This document shows, one piece after another, positions 17,994-26,032 of a DNA stretch of 64,000 bases. The notes under the pieces were generated by a model. That model worked only from the letters and a program-made list of their open reading frames with translations, was not told the DNA's origin and ran no database searches. Both the position numbers and the translations under genes were made by a program. How positions within the stretch are numbered: position 1 is the stretch's first letter; the number at the start of each line of letters is the position of its first letter. This DNA comes from Herbiconiux flava (lineage in GTDB: Bacteria > Actinomycetota > Actinomycetes > Actinomycetales > Microbacteriaceae): NCBI RefSeq assembly GCF_013409865.1, contig NZ_JACCBM010000001.1, positions 3,658,001 through 3,722,000 on the forward strand, given 5' to 3'.

Positions 17994-18011
17994 AATTACA
18001 CCCGTGTAGTT
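17994..18011. promoter_or_regulatory. Palindrome overlapping the whiB -10 region
   Basis: Arms AATTACAC and GTGTAGTT, separated by CC, match in seven of eight positions as an inverted repeat. The dyad covers the -10 box and part of the spacer of the whiB promoter, so a bound protein would block or modify transcription. Which regulator binds is not known. Confidence 0.6.
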
Positions 18012-18023
18012 CGCTCACGTCAA
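17995..18023 (-). promoter_or_regulatory. whiB promoter (-35 TTGACG, -10 TGTAAT)
   Basis: On the minus strand TTGACG (18023-18018), a 17-base spacer and TGTAAT (18000-17995) give one of the best sigma-70-like promoters in the window. The leader to ATG 17940 would be about 50 bases and contains the GGTGGAG ribosome site. Confidence 0.65.
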
Positions 18024-18062
18024 GTCGCAGATGGTAAACCCTCAACCACGCCTTAAGTGTTG

Positions 18063-18079
18063 CGACACGGCGCGTGTCG
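18063..18079. promoter_or_regulatory. Perfect inverted repeat upstream of the GlxA-type regulator
   Basis: CGACACG and CGTGTCG are exact reverse complements around GCG. The site lies 21 bases upstream of the predicted -35 box. A second short dyad, CAGG-T-CCTG, is at 18083-18091. Position suggests an operator or activator site for the AraC-type gene at 18137, or for whiB in the other direction. Confidence 0.55.
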
Positions 18080-18100
18080 TGGCAGGTCCTGCGCTCGAAC

Positions 18101-18130
18101 TGGACATTTATCGGGTGCCATCGATATCCT
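18101..18130 (+). promoter_or_regulatory. Promoter of the GlxA-type regulator
   Basis: TGGACA (18101-18106), an 18-base spacer and TATCCT (18125-18130) are followed by six bases and ATG 18137. The predicted transcription start coincides with the start codon, so the mRNA is probably leaderless. Confidence 0.55.
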
Positions 18131-18136
18131 GCCAGC

Positions 18137-19090
18137 ATGCTTCAGAAGGTCGCCCTCCTCGCCATCCCCGGCGTCGCCCCGTTCGAGTTCGGTGTCGTCT
18201 GCGAAGCCTTCGGCATCGACCGCACCGACCACGGCGGCCCGAAGTTCGACTTCACGATCGTGACGGCCGAACCGGGCCCCGTGCGCACCAGCCTCGGCTA
18301 CGAGATGATGATCGCCGACGGCCTCGACAAGGCGGCCGACGCCGACCTGATCGCGGTGCCGGCGCACGAGATCGACGCCGACGTGCATCCGGACGTCGTG
18401 CGCCTTCTGCAGGAGGCCGCTGCGCGCGGCGCGTGGATCCTCAGCATCTGCAGCGGCGCGTTCACGCTCGCGAAGGCCGGGCTGCTCTCGGGCCGACGCG
18501 CGACGACGCACTGGATGCACGCCGACCGCCTCGCCCGCGACTTCCCCGACATCGACGTCGACCCCGACGTGCTCTTCGTGGAGGACGGGAACATCATCAC
18601 CGGCGCCGGCACCGCCTCGGGCATCGACGCCTGCCTGCACCTCATCCGCATCGAGCTCGGGGCCTCGGCCGCGAATGTCGTCGCCCGGCGCATGGTGGTG
18701 CCGCCGCAGCGCTCGGGCGGACAGTCGCAGTACATCGCGACGCCCATCCCCGAGTGCCGCAGCGACTCCTTCGCCGAGGTCACGGCGTGGATGCTCGAGA
18801 ACCTCGATCAGGAGCTCACCGTCGACGAGCTCGCGCGCAAGGCGCTGATGTCACCGCGCACCTTCGCCCGCCGCTTCAAGGCCGACACGGGAGCGACGCC
18901 TGGCGCGTGGCTGAACCGCCAGCGCCTCCTGCGCGCGCAGCAGCTGCTCGAGGAGAGCTCGCTCGCACTCGACACGGTCGCGGCCGAGAGCGGCTTCGGA
19001 ACGGCCGCGGTGATGCGCCATCACTTCTCGAAGACGCTCAGCACCACCCCGGCGGCCTACCGCCGCGCGTTCTGCCGCGTCCCGGCCTGA
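18137..19090 (+). CDS. GlxA-family AraC-type transcriptional regulator (DJ-1/PfpI-like N-terminus)
   Basis: Protein of 317 residues. The N-terminal domain (about 1-190) has the DJ-1/PfpI fold, including ILSICSGAFTLAKAGLL with the nucleophile-elbow Cys position and TTHW, which normally binds a ligand in GlxA-type regulators rather than catalysing. The C-terminal AraC domain (about 215-317) has two helix-turn-helix units, LARKALMSPRTFARRFKADT and VAAESGFGTAAVMRHHFSK. The start was set at ATG 18137 because a -35/-10 pair places transcription there; the frame is open 21 codons further upstream. It may sense a small metabolite. The target genes are unknown. Confidence 0.9.
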   Translation: MLQKVALLAIPGVAPFEFGVVCEAFGIDRTDHGGPKFDFTIVTAEPGPVRTSLGYEMMIADGLDKAADADLIAVPAHEIDADVHPDVVRLLQEAAARGAWILSICSGAFTLAKAGLLSGRRATTHWMHADRLARDFPDIDVDPDVLFVEDGNIITGAGTASGIDACLHLIRIELGASAANVVARRMVVPPQRSGGQSQYIATPIPECRSDSFAEVTAWMLENLDQELTVDELARKALMSPRTFARRFKADTGATPGAWLNRQRLLRAQQLLEESSLALDTVAAESGFGTAAVMRHHFSKTLSTTPAAYRRAFCRVPA

Positions 19091-19102
19091 CCCCGGCCCG
19101 CC

Positions 19103-20386
19103 CTACGGCAGCTCGGCCGCCGGCGCGCCCGGCGCCGCCACGAACGCCGTTCCCGACCCGCCGAACGCCAGCGACCCCTCGTCGGGCGTCGCGAAGAACG
19201 CCTCGCCGCGCGAGACCCGGTGCGTGCCCGATGCCCCGGTCACGGTGACGGCCCCCGCGATGCAGATGCCGATGGCCGCCCCGAGCGGCGTGAAGCCGAC
19301 CGTCGGCGCCGCGAACGGCCGGTCGATTCCGACCTCCACCTGCGCCAGCACGAAGTCGGGCACGCCGGGCGTGAACACCGACAGTCCCGGCACCGGCTGC
19401 GTGGGCACGAGGTAGGGCACCGGCAGTGCGTCGAAGTCGAGCACCTCGAGCAGCTCGGCCACGTCGACGTGCTTGGGCGTCAGCCCGCCGCGCAGCACGT
19501 TGTCGCTGGCGGCCATGAGTTCGACTCCGAGCCCCGAGAGGTAGGCGTGGATGTTGCCGGCCGGCAGGTACAGCGCCTGCCCCTTGGCGAGCGTCACCCG
19601 GTTCAGCAGCAGCGAGATGACGATGCCGGGGTCGCCCGGGTACTCCTCGTTCAGCCGCACGACGGTCTCGAGCGACGGCGTGTACGGGTCGGTGAGGTGC
19701 GCGTGGGCCGGGTGCAGCGCCTTCTCGGCGGTGCGCACGAGGTGCCCCACGAGCGCCGGCACCTCCTCGGCCCCGCTCAGGAGGTACGACACGACCGAGC
19801 GCAGGATGTCGGCGTCGCTCTCGAACGCCGTCGGCGAGTCTTCGAGCAGATGCACGATGGGGCCGTAGAGCTCCCATCGGGGGGCGGTCTGCGAGCCGTC
19901 GATCATGACCAGCAGGTCGACGATCTGGCGCACCTCGACGAGGGCGCGGAAGCCGCAGAGCGCCTCGTACCGCTCGCTCAGCGCGACGACGAGCTCGGGC
20001 TTGTGCAGCGCATCCTTGTAGTTGCGCTTCGGGTCGTCGAGCGGCACACCGGCGGCGTTCTCACGCTCGAAGCCCTCGCGGGCGCGCTCGAGCGTCGGGT
20101 GCGCCTGCAGCGACAGCGGGGCGGCGGCCGCCAGGATCTTCAGCAGGTACGGCAGCGTTCCGCGCCGCCCCACGATGCGCGTGGGGTCGCTCGCGATCCA
20201 CGACTCCAGATCGGTGTGTCCACCGGTCAGCGACGGGTCGAGGATGCGCGCCGGGCTCCCGGGGTGCGCCCCGAGCCAGAGCTCGGCCTGCGGCTCCCCG
20301 GTCTCCTCCGTGCCGAGCAGGCGCGGGATCGCGGTCTCGGACCCCCAGGCGTAGTCGCGCGGCGTGTTGGTGATGGGTACGAACAT
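19103..20386 (-). CDS. manA: Mannose-6-phosphate isomerase, class I
   Basis: Protein of 427 residues that interconverts fructose-6-phosphate and mannose-6-phosphate, feeding GDP-mannose synthesis. Zinc ligands of the type I family are visible: Gln and His in LSLQAHPTLERA, Glu in LHKPELVVAL, and His in LPAGNIHAYLSG. The N-terminus PRDYAWGSETAIPRLLG is the usual family start. A GAGGGAAG ribosome site directly precedes the ATG. It is convergent with the GlxA-type gene and divergent from the acyl-CoA dehydrogenase gene. It links region 3 to the large glycan region that follows, since several mannosyl- and rhamnosyl-type transferases lie downstream. Confidence 0.95.
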   Translation of the reverse strand: MFVPITNTPRDYAWGSETAIPRLLGTEETGEPQAELWLGAHPGSPARILDPSLTGGHTDLESWIASDPTRIVGRRGTLPYLLKILAAAAPLSLQAHPTLERAREGFERENAAGVPLDDPKRNYKDALHKPELVVALSERYEALCGFRALVEVRQIVDLLVMIDGSQTAPRWELYGPIVHLLEDSPTAFESDADILRSVVSYLLSGAEEVPALVGHLVRTAEKALHPAHAHLTDPYTPSLETVVRLNEEYPGDPGIVISLLLNRVTLAKGQALYLPAGNIHAYLSGLGVELMAASDNVLRGGLTPKHVDVAELLEVLDFDALPVPYLVPTQPVPGLSVFTPGVPDFVLAQVEVGIDRPFAAPTVGFTPLGAAIGICIAGAVTVTGASGTHRVSRGEAFFATPDEGSLAFGGSGTAFVAAPGAPAAELP

Positions 20387-20434
20387 CTTCCCTCTTCACT
20401 TCGGGGCGGCTTATCAGCGACCTACAAGCGGCGG

Positions 20435-20452
20435 CGGCCCGTCGATGGGCCG
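20435..20452. other. GC-rich hairpin in the manA / acyl-CoA dehydrogenase intergenic region
   Basis: CGGCCC and GGGCCG form a perfect six-base stem around GTCGAT, followed by TTTAG. A second short dyad GTTT-AGACC-AAAC follows at 20452-20464. Both flanking genes point outward, so this is not a terminator for either; an operator role is possible. Confidence 0.4.
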
Positions 20453-20499
20453 TTTAGACCAAACTACCAAGCGCCTGCGATGACGGATGCACGCCCGAA

Positions 20500-20505
20500 T
20501 AGGCT
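20500..20505 (+). promoter_or_regulatory. Putative -10 box of the acyl-CoA dehydrogenase gene
   Basis: TAGGCT is followed by six bases (CCGGCC) and ATG 20512. The same TAGGCT-to-start arrangement occurs at 21703 and 45695. Confidence 0.5.
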
Positions 20506-20511
20506 CCGGCC

Positions 20512-21690
20512 ATGACCTTCGAGCTCCTCGCCAGCGACTTCTACTCCTATGAGAATCTTCTGAACGAGCAGGAGAAGACGGCGATCGCCGAGCTGCGGCA
20601 CTACCTCGAGACCGAGGTGAAGCCGATCGTGAACGGCCACTGGGAGGCGGCGACCTTCCCGCACGAGATCGTGAAGGGCCTCGCCGAACGCAGCGTCTAC
20701 AGCTACGCCTGGGAGGAGACGAAGCCGTTCGAGAACTCGGCGGTCTTCCGCGGCTTCGTGGCGCTCGAGCTCGCTCGCGTCGACGCGAGCGTCGCCACGC
20801 TGGTCGGCGTGCAGAACGGCCTGGCGATGGGCTCGATCAGCGTCACCGGCTCTGCGGAGCAGCGCGCCGAGTGGCTGCCGAGGATGGCGAGCGGCGAGGT
20901 CGTCGGCGCCTTCGGCCTGACCGAGCCGACCTCGGGCTCCGACAGCGCGCAGGGCCTCCGCACCGTCGCCACGCGCGACGGCGACGAGTGGGTGCTGAAC
21001 GGGTCCAAGCGCTGGATCGGCAACGCCACCTTCAGCGACATCACCGTCATCTGGGCGAAGGATGCGGCCGACGGCCAGGTCAAGGGCTTCATCGTGCCGA
21101 CGGGCACCCCCGGGTACACGGCCACCAAGATCGAGGGCAAGCAGAGCCTGCGCATCGTGCAGAACGCCGACATCACGCTCGAGGACGTGCGGGTGCCCGA
21201 GAGCCTGCGGCTGCAGAACGCGAACTCGTTCCGCGACACCGCGAAGGTGCTGCGTCTGACCCGCGCGGAGGTGGCCTGGGCCGCGGTCGGCAACTCGGTC
21301 GGCGCTTACGAGGCCGCCCTGCGGTACACGAAGGAGCGCGTGCAGTTCGGCAAGCCGATCGCGAGCCACCAGCTCATCCAGGACCTGCTCGTCAAGAGCA
21401 TCGGCAACATCACCGCCAGCCTCGGCATGGTCGTGCGCGTCTCGCAGATGCTCGACGAGGGCACCCAGAAGGACGACCACTCGGCCCTCGCGAAGGCCTA
21501 CACGACGGCCCGCATGCGCGAGACCGTCGCCTGGTGCCGCGAGGCGCTCGGCGGCAACGGCATCGTGCTCGAGTACGACGTGGCCCGCCACTTCGCCGAC
21601 GCCGAGGCGCTCTACTCCTACGAGGGCACCCGCGAGATGAACACGCTCATCGTGGGGCGCAGCCTCACCGGCTTCGCCGCCTTCGTGTAG
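20512..21690 (+). CDS. Acyl-CoA dehydrogenase, glutaryl-CoA dehydrogenase type
   Basis: FAD-dependent dehydrogenase of 392 residues. FGLTEPTSGSDS is the FAD/substrate signature of the middle domain. GGNGI and YEGTREMN lie near the end; Glu371 in YEGT matches the catalytic base position of glutaryl-CoA dehydrogenase (Glu370 in the human enzyme). The family oxidises and, in true members, decarboxylates glutaryl-CoA in lysine/tryptophan breakdown. The exact substrate cannot be fixed by reading. The message is probably leaderless. Its neighbours belong to sugar metabolism, so it seems to be an independent transcription unit. Confidence 0.9.
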   Translation: MTFELLASDFYSYENLLNEQEKTAIAELRHYLETEVKPIVNGHWEAATFPHEIVKGLAERSVYSYAWEETKPFENSAVFRGFVALELARVDASVATLVGVQNGLAMGSISVTGSAEQRAEWLPRMASGEVVGAFGLTEPTSGSDSAQGLRTVATRDGDEWVLNGSKRWIGNATFSDITVIWAKDAADGQVKGFIVPTGTPGYTATKIEGKQSLRIVQNADITLEDVRVPESLRLQNANSFRDTAKVLRLTRAEVAWAAVGNSVGAYEAALRYTKERVQFGKPIASHQLIQDLLVKSIGNITASLGMVVRVSQMLDEGTQKDDHSALAKAYTTARMRETVAWCREALGGNGIVLEYDVARHFADAEALYSYEGTREMNTLIVGRSLTGFAAFV

Positions 21691-21702
21691 GCCCTCCACG
21701 GG

Positions 21703-21708
21703 TAGGCT
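21703..21708 (+). promoter_or_regulatory. Putative -10 box of the first polymerase/ligase gene
   Basis: TAGGCT is followed by seven bases (TCTCGCC) and ATG 21716. It lies only 12 bases after the stop of the acyl-CoA dehydrogenase gene, which would make the following operon independently transcribed and leaderless. Confidence 0.5.
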
Positions 21709-21715
21709 TCTCGCC

Positions 21716-23071
21716 ATGCGCTACCCGACCGACGCCGTGATCCGGTCGCTCGCCGTGCTCGTGTTCTTCACGGCGTTCGGTGCCGACCTGTGGCGCAGCC
21801 TGCTCGGCTGGTGGGGCTATCTCGCGGTCGCGGCCGTGCTGACCGCCGCCTCGGCGGTGCTGCTCACCCGGCGCCGGCTCTGGGGCGCGCTGCACCCGCG
21901 CCGGCTGCCGCGCACCTTCGTGCTGTTCGCGCTGCTGCTCGTGCTGTCGCTGGCGTGGTCGTTCTATCCGGGTGCGACCGTGCTCGGCCTCCTCGCGCAG
22001 GCCGCCACGACGCTCTGCGCCCTGTTCCTCGTGGCCGCCCTGAGCTGGCCCCAGATCGTGGCGGCCGCATCCACCGCGCTCAACTGGATCCTCGGGCTCT
22101 CCCTGCTCTTCGAGCTGGTCGTCGCCGTGTTCGTGCGGCAGCCCGTGCTCCCCTTCTTCACCGACTACGCGGGCCGGAAGGTGCCCGACGCCTTCTACTG
22201 GTCGCAGGGCCTGCTGTTCGAGGGCGGCCCCGTGCAGGGCGTCGTCGGCAACCGCAACCTGCTCGCCTTCGTCGCCGTGCTCGCCCTCGTGCTCATCCTG
22301 GTGCAGCTCGCCCAGGGCCTGCGCCGCCGGGGCCCCGCCCTCGCCTGGGTCGTCGTGGCGGTGGGCACCCTCGCCCTCACCCGCTCGGCCACGGCCATCG
22401 CCGCCCTCGTGATCACGGCCGGGATGCTCGGCGTGCTCCTGGTCGCCCGCCGCGCCGGCCCGGGCCGCCGCACCTGGCTGCTCGCCGGCGTCGCCGCCGT
22501 CGTCGCGCTCTCCATCGTCGGCGTCAGCACCTTCTGGTCGCAGATCCTCGGCCTCTTCGGCAAGAGCGACGACCTCACCGGGCGCGTCGACATCTGGCGC
22601 TCGGTGAGCGAGCTCGCCGCCCAGAGGCCCGCCTTCGGCTGGGGCTGGATCAGCTACTGGGCACCCTGGGTCGAGCCCTTCGACGGCCTCGCGGAGCGGA
22701 AGGGCGTCGTCTACCTGCAGGCCCACGACGCCTGGCTCGACGTGTACCTCCAGGTCGGAATCGTCGGGCTCGTGCTCTTCGCGATGCTGGCCGTCGGCAC
22801 CTTCTACCGCAGCTGGTGGTTCGCGGTCGACCACCCGCTCGACGCGGGCGGCCGCGCCCTGCCGCGGGTCGTCCTGACGCTCGCGCCCATCCTGCTTCTC
22901 ACCGCCCTGCTCGCCCAGAGCGTCGTCGAGAGCCGTCTGCTCGTCGAGGGCGGCTGGCTGCTGTTCGTCGTGATCGCGGTGAAGACGAAGCTCGACCTCG
23001 GCGCCGTGGCCCAGGACCTCGGCACCGAGCCGCCCCGACTCCTCGGCCTGGCCGAGCCGGCGCGGCGATGA
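21716..23071 (+). CDS. O-antigen polymerase/ligase family protein (Wzy-like), copy 1
   Basis: Protein of 451 residues with about ten membrane helices and one large extracytoplasmic loop. GNRNLLAFVAVLALVLI (after a Gly-rich GPVQGVVGNRN loop) and the late motif YLQAHDAWLDVYLQVGIVG fit the O-antigen ligase/polymerase superfamily, where a periplasmic-face Arg and His are needed for glycan transfer. It probably joins lipid-linked glycan units outside the membrane. The gene overlaps the next, related gene by four bases (ATGA), forming a tandem pair. Confidence 0.85.
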   Translation: MRYPTDAVIRSLAVLVFFTAFGADLWRSLLGWWGYLAVAAVLTAASAVLLTRRRLWGALHPRRLPRTFVLFALLLVLSLAWSFYPGATVLGLLAQAATTLCALFLVAALSWPQIVAAASTALNWILGLSLLFELVVAVFVRQPVLPFFTDYAGRKVPDAFYWSQGLLFEGGPVQGVVGNRNLLAFVAVLALVLILVQLAQGLRRRGPALAWVVVAVGTLALTRSATAIAALVITAGMLGVLLVARRAGPGRRTWLLAGVAAVVALSIVGVSTFWSQILGLFGKSDDLTGRVDIWRSVSELAAQRPAFGWGWISYWAPWVEPFDGLAERKGVVYLQAHDAWLDVYLQVGIVGLVLFAMLAVGTFYRSWWFAVDHPLDAGGRALPRVVLTLAPILLLTALLAQSVVESRLLVEGGWLLFVVIAVKTKLDLGAVAQDLGTEPPRLLGLAEPARR

Positions 23072-24393
23072 CCGCGGAGCCGAGACCTCCGCACCACCCC
23101 GTCGCGGCCGCGCTGACCTTCTTCGGTCAGACCCGGTTCGCGAAGGCGCTGACCGTCGCGATCCTCGGCACGGCCTTCTGCTCCCACCTCCTGCGCTCGA
23201 CCGTCGGCTGGCCGGGGCTGATCGCGATGGTCGCCGTGCTGGTGCTCCTCGCCGCCCTGTCGTTCGCCGGCCGCTGGCCCGAGCTCGACTGGCACGGACT
23301 GCTGCCGGTGTCGCTGCTGCTGTTCCTCGCCTGGTGCGCCCTGACCTCGCTGTGGAGCCAATACCTGCCATCGACGCTGAACGGCCTGGCCTATCTGCTG
23401 GCGTATGCCTTCCTCGGCATCTACGTCGCCGTGGTGCGCGACCTGATCCAGATCGTGCGTGCGCTCGGCGACGTGCTGCGGGTGGTGCTGACGCTCTCGC
23501 TGGTGGTCGAGGTGCTCTCGGGCATCCTGCTCGACGTCCCGATCCGCTTCCTCGGGGTGACCGGGGCACTCGCGTCGGGCGGGCCCATCCAGGGCGTGCT
23601 CGGCACCCGCAACATGCTCGGCTTCGTCGGCCTGATCGCGCTCGTGACCTTCGTGATCGAGCTCGCCACGCGCTCGGTGCGCCGCGGCACCGGGGTGTTC
23701 TCGGTGATCGTGGCCGCGCTCGCCATCGTGTTCTCCGGCTCCCCCGTCACCCTCGGCGTCACCATCGTCACGGCGGTCGCGGCGCTGGTGCTGTTCGCGC
23801 TGCGCAGCGCCGCACCCGACACCCGACGAGGCTGGCACTTCGTGCTGCTGGCCGTGGGCCTCCTCACGCTCGTACTCGGCTTCCTCGTGCGCGGCCGCAT
23901 CCTCGAGATCCTCAGCACCCGGCGCGAGTTCACCTACCGGCTCGAGATCTGGCGGGAGCTCTGGCGCCTGATCGACCTCAACCCGCTCGAGGGCTGGGGC
24001 TGGACGGGGTTCTGGCGCTCCAACGTGTCGCCCTTCTTCGCGCTCGACGTGATCGGCAACCGCGCACACACCTCGGCGCTGAACGCCTACTTCGACGTGT
24101 ACTTCCAGACCGGTCTGATCGGCATCGCCGTCTTCGTGGTGTTCGTCGCGCTCGCCATGGGGCGCGCATGGGTGCTGGCGGCGGCCCGCAAGAGCATCGT
24201 CTACGTCTGGATCGCGCTCGTCATGGTGGTGCTCGTGGTCACCAGCTCGGCCGAGAGCGCCGTGCTGGTGGAGTACGGCTGGCTGCTGCTCGTGATCTGC
24301 TCGGTCAAGGCCGCCCGCGACCTCAGCTGGCGGCGCAACCTCCGCCGCGCCGACGACCCCGTGCCCGCCCCCGCCCAGGAGACCACCCCGTGA
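23068..24393 (+). CDS. O-antigen polymerase/ligase family protein (Wzy-like), copy 2
   Basis: Protein of 441 residues, paralogous to the preceding protein in layout and motifs: GGPIQGVLGTRNMLGFVGLIALV corresponds to the copy-1 loop, and RAHTSALNAYFDVYFQTGLIG to its His motif. About ten membrane helices are present. The pair may have separate roles, for example polymerisation of repeats and ligation to the wall, but this is inference. The start ATG overlaps the stop of copy 1 and its own stop overlaps the GTG of the next glycosyltransferase. Confidence 0.85.
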   Translation: MTAEPRPPHHPVAAALTFFGQTRFAKALTVAILGTAFCSHLLRSTVGWPGLIAMVAVLVLLAALSFAGRWPELDWHGLLPVSLLLFLAWCALTSLWSQYLPSTLNGLAYLLAYAFLGIYVAVVRDLIQIVRALGDVLRVVLTLSLVVEVLSGILLDVPIRFLGVTGALASGGPIQGVLGTRNMLGFVGLIALVTFVIELATRSVRRGTGVFSVIVAALAIVFSGSPVTLGVTIVTAVAALVLFALRSAAPDTRRGWHFVLLAVGLLTLVLGFLVRGRILEILSTRREFTYRLEIWRELWRLIDLNPLEGWGWTGFWRSNVSPFFALDVIGNRAHTSALNAYFDVYFQTGLIGIAVFVVFVALAMGRAWVLAAARKSIVYVWIALVMVVLVVTSSAESAVLVEYGWLLLVICSVKAARDLSWRRNLRRADDPVPAPAQETTP

Positions 24394-25271
24394 CGCTCGA
24401 CATCATGATGCCGTTCTACGGCCGCTTCGACCACTTCCGCGAGGCGGTCGAGAGCGTGCTCGCCCAGCGCGACCCCGACTGGCGGCTCGTGATCGTCGAC
24501 GACGTCTACCCCGACCCGGCTCCGGGCGAGTGGGCGGCCTCGCTCGGCGATCCGCGGGTGCACTACCTGCGCAACGTGGTGAACCTCGGCGTCGGGGGCA
24601 ACTTCCGCGAGTGCGTGCGGCTGATCGCGAACGACCGCGCCGTGCTGATGGGCTGCGACGACCGGATGCACGCGGGCTACGTGGCCCGCGTGGCCGAGCT
24701 CGTGCGCGAGCATCCTGAGGCAGCCATCGTGCAGCCGGGCGTCGAGGTGATCGACGCGGAGGGGCGGGCGCACCGCCCCCTCGCCGACCGGGTCAAGGCG
24801 GCGCTGCGCCCGCGTGGGCCGAAGCCGGAGCTGCTCGCCGGGGAGCCGCTCGCGCGGAGTCTGCTGATCGGCAACTGGGCCTACTTCCCCTCGGTGGTCT
24901 GGCAGGCCGACGCGCTGCGGCGATTCGGCTTCCGCCCCGGCTACAAGGTGGTGCAGGACCTGCAGCTGATGCTCGACATCGTCTTCGACGGTGGGTCGAT
25001 GCTCCTGGACGACGAGGTCGTCTTCTCCTACCGGCGGCACGCCACGAGCGTCTCGGCGGTCACCGGGCCCGACGGCGCGAAGTTCGCCGAGGAGCACGCG
25101 CTCTTCAGCGAGACCGCGGCCCGGGCGCACGCGGCGCGCTGGCACCGGGCCGAGCGGGCGGCGCGCCTGCACCCGACCTCACGGCTGAACGCGGTCACCG
25201 AGCTGCCGGCGGCCCTCCGTGCGGGCGACCCCGCAGGCCGCCGGGCGCTCCTGCGCCACCTCCTGCGCTAG
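24390..25271 (+). CDS. GT2 family glycosyltransferase
   Basis: Protein of 293 residues starting at GTG 24390 within a GTGA overlap with the previous gene. The GT-A fold begins LDIMMPFYGRFDHFREAVESVLAQ, with the strand LVIVDDVYPDP and the nucleotide-sugar site reading LMGCDDRM instead of a plain DXD. The C-terminal part has DLQLMLDIVFDGG and a basic tail. No membrane helices are seen, so it acts at the cytoplasmic face on a lipid-linked acceptor. The product sugar is unknown. Its stop codon is the palindromic CTAG shared with the convergent gene. Confidence 0.88.
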   Translation: MTLDIMMPFYGRFDHFREAVESVLAQRDPDWRLVIVDDVYPDPAPGEWAASLGDPRVHYLRNVVNLGVGGNFRECVRLIANDRAVLMGCDDRMHAGYVARVAELVREHPEAAIVQPGVEVIDAEGRAHRPLADRVKAALRPRGPKPELLAGEPLARSLLIGNWAYFPSVVWQADALRRFGFRPGYKVVQDLQLMLDIVFDGGSMLLDDEVVFSYRRHATSVSAVTGPDGAKFAEEHALFSETAARAHAARWHRAERAARLHPTSRLNAVTELPAALRAGDPAGRRALLRHLLR

Positions 25272-26032
25272 CGCCGCGCCCGCTTCGCGGCGAGCGCGCG
25301 GCGCCATGCCTCGAGGACGGCTCGGGCGAGCATCCGTCGTGCCCGCAGGATCGTGCCGAGGCCCCGCACCCCGAGCGGCGTCTGGTTCGAGTCGTGCAGG
25401 CGGCGCTCGACGACGTCGCGCTCGAGGTGGCGGATGCTCCCCCGCACGTTGCCCGTGATGGCGATCCACACGTCGTGCGACTCGGTGATGAACGCGGGGA
25501 TCGGCAGGATGCCCCCGTCGATCACCTCGCGCCGGAAGCCCATCGCGCAGCCGAAGTACGGCCGGTAGCCGACGAGGATCGCGAACAGGTTGAGCAGGTG
25601 CTTCGACGAGGTGCTGTCGCGGAGCGGCGGGTACCAGAGGCGTTTGCCGGCGCGTCCGAGGACGGAGTGGTTGCCGGCCACGACGAGCGTGTCGGAGAGG
25701 CCGGCGATCATGGCCTCGTGGCGGCCCGGGGTCCAGACGTCGTCCTGGTCGCTGAGGAAGACGTAGCGGCCGCGCGCCCGCCGGATGGCGGCCTCGAAGG
25801 CCCGTACGTAGCCGACGTTCTCGTTCGTGGACGTGAGGAACACCCGCGACTCGTTCAGCCGCGCCACGGTCTGCACGATGACGGCGGCCGTGTCGTCGGG
25901 CGAGGAGTCGTCGACGATCACGAGCTCGTCATCGGGGCCGAGCTGGGCGACGATCGACTCGATCTGCTCGGCCACATAGGCCGAGCCCTTGTAGGTGGCC
26001 ATGCACACGCTGGCGCGGATCTGCCCGCTCAT
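25268..26032 (-). CDS. GT2 family glycosyltransferase (rhamnosyltransferase-like)
   Basis: Protein of 254 residues. It begins IRASVCMATYKGSAYVAEQIESI with LVIVDDSSPDDTAAVI and carries FLSDQDDVWTPGRHEAM, a motif typical of many rhamnosyl- and galactosyl-transferases of the GT2 family. The later ESHDVWIA segment supplies the acidic catalytic position. It is cytoplasmic, with a basic C-terminus (RRALAAKRARR) that could touch the membrane. The ATG overlaps the stop of the upstream flippase gene (ATGA), so the two are co-translated. It is convergent with the GT2 gene ending at 25271. Confidence 0.88.
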   Translation of the reverse strand: MSGQIRASVCMATYKGSAYVAEQIESIVAQLGPDDELVIVDDSSPDDTAAVIVQTVARLNESRVFLTSTNENVGYVRAFEAAIRRARGRYVFLSDQDDVWTPGRHEAMIAGLSDTLVVAGNHSVLGRAGKRLWYPPLRDSTSSKHLLNLFAILVGYRPYFGCAMGFRREVIDGGILPIPAFITESHDVWIAITGNVRGSIRHLERDVVERRLHDSNQTPLGVRGLGTILRARRMLARAVLEAWRRALAAKRARR

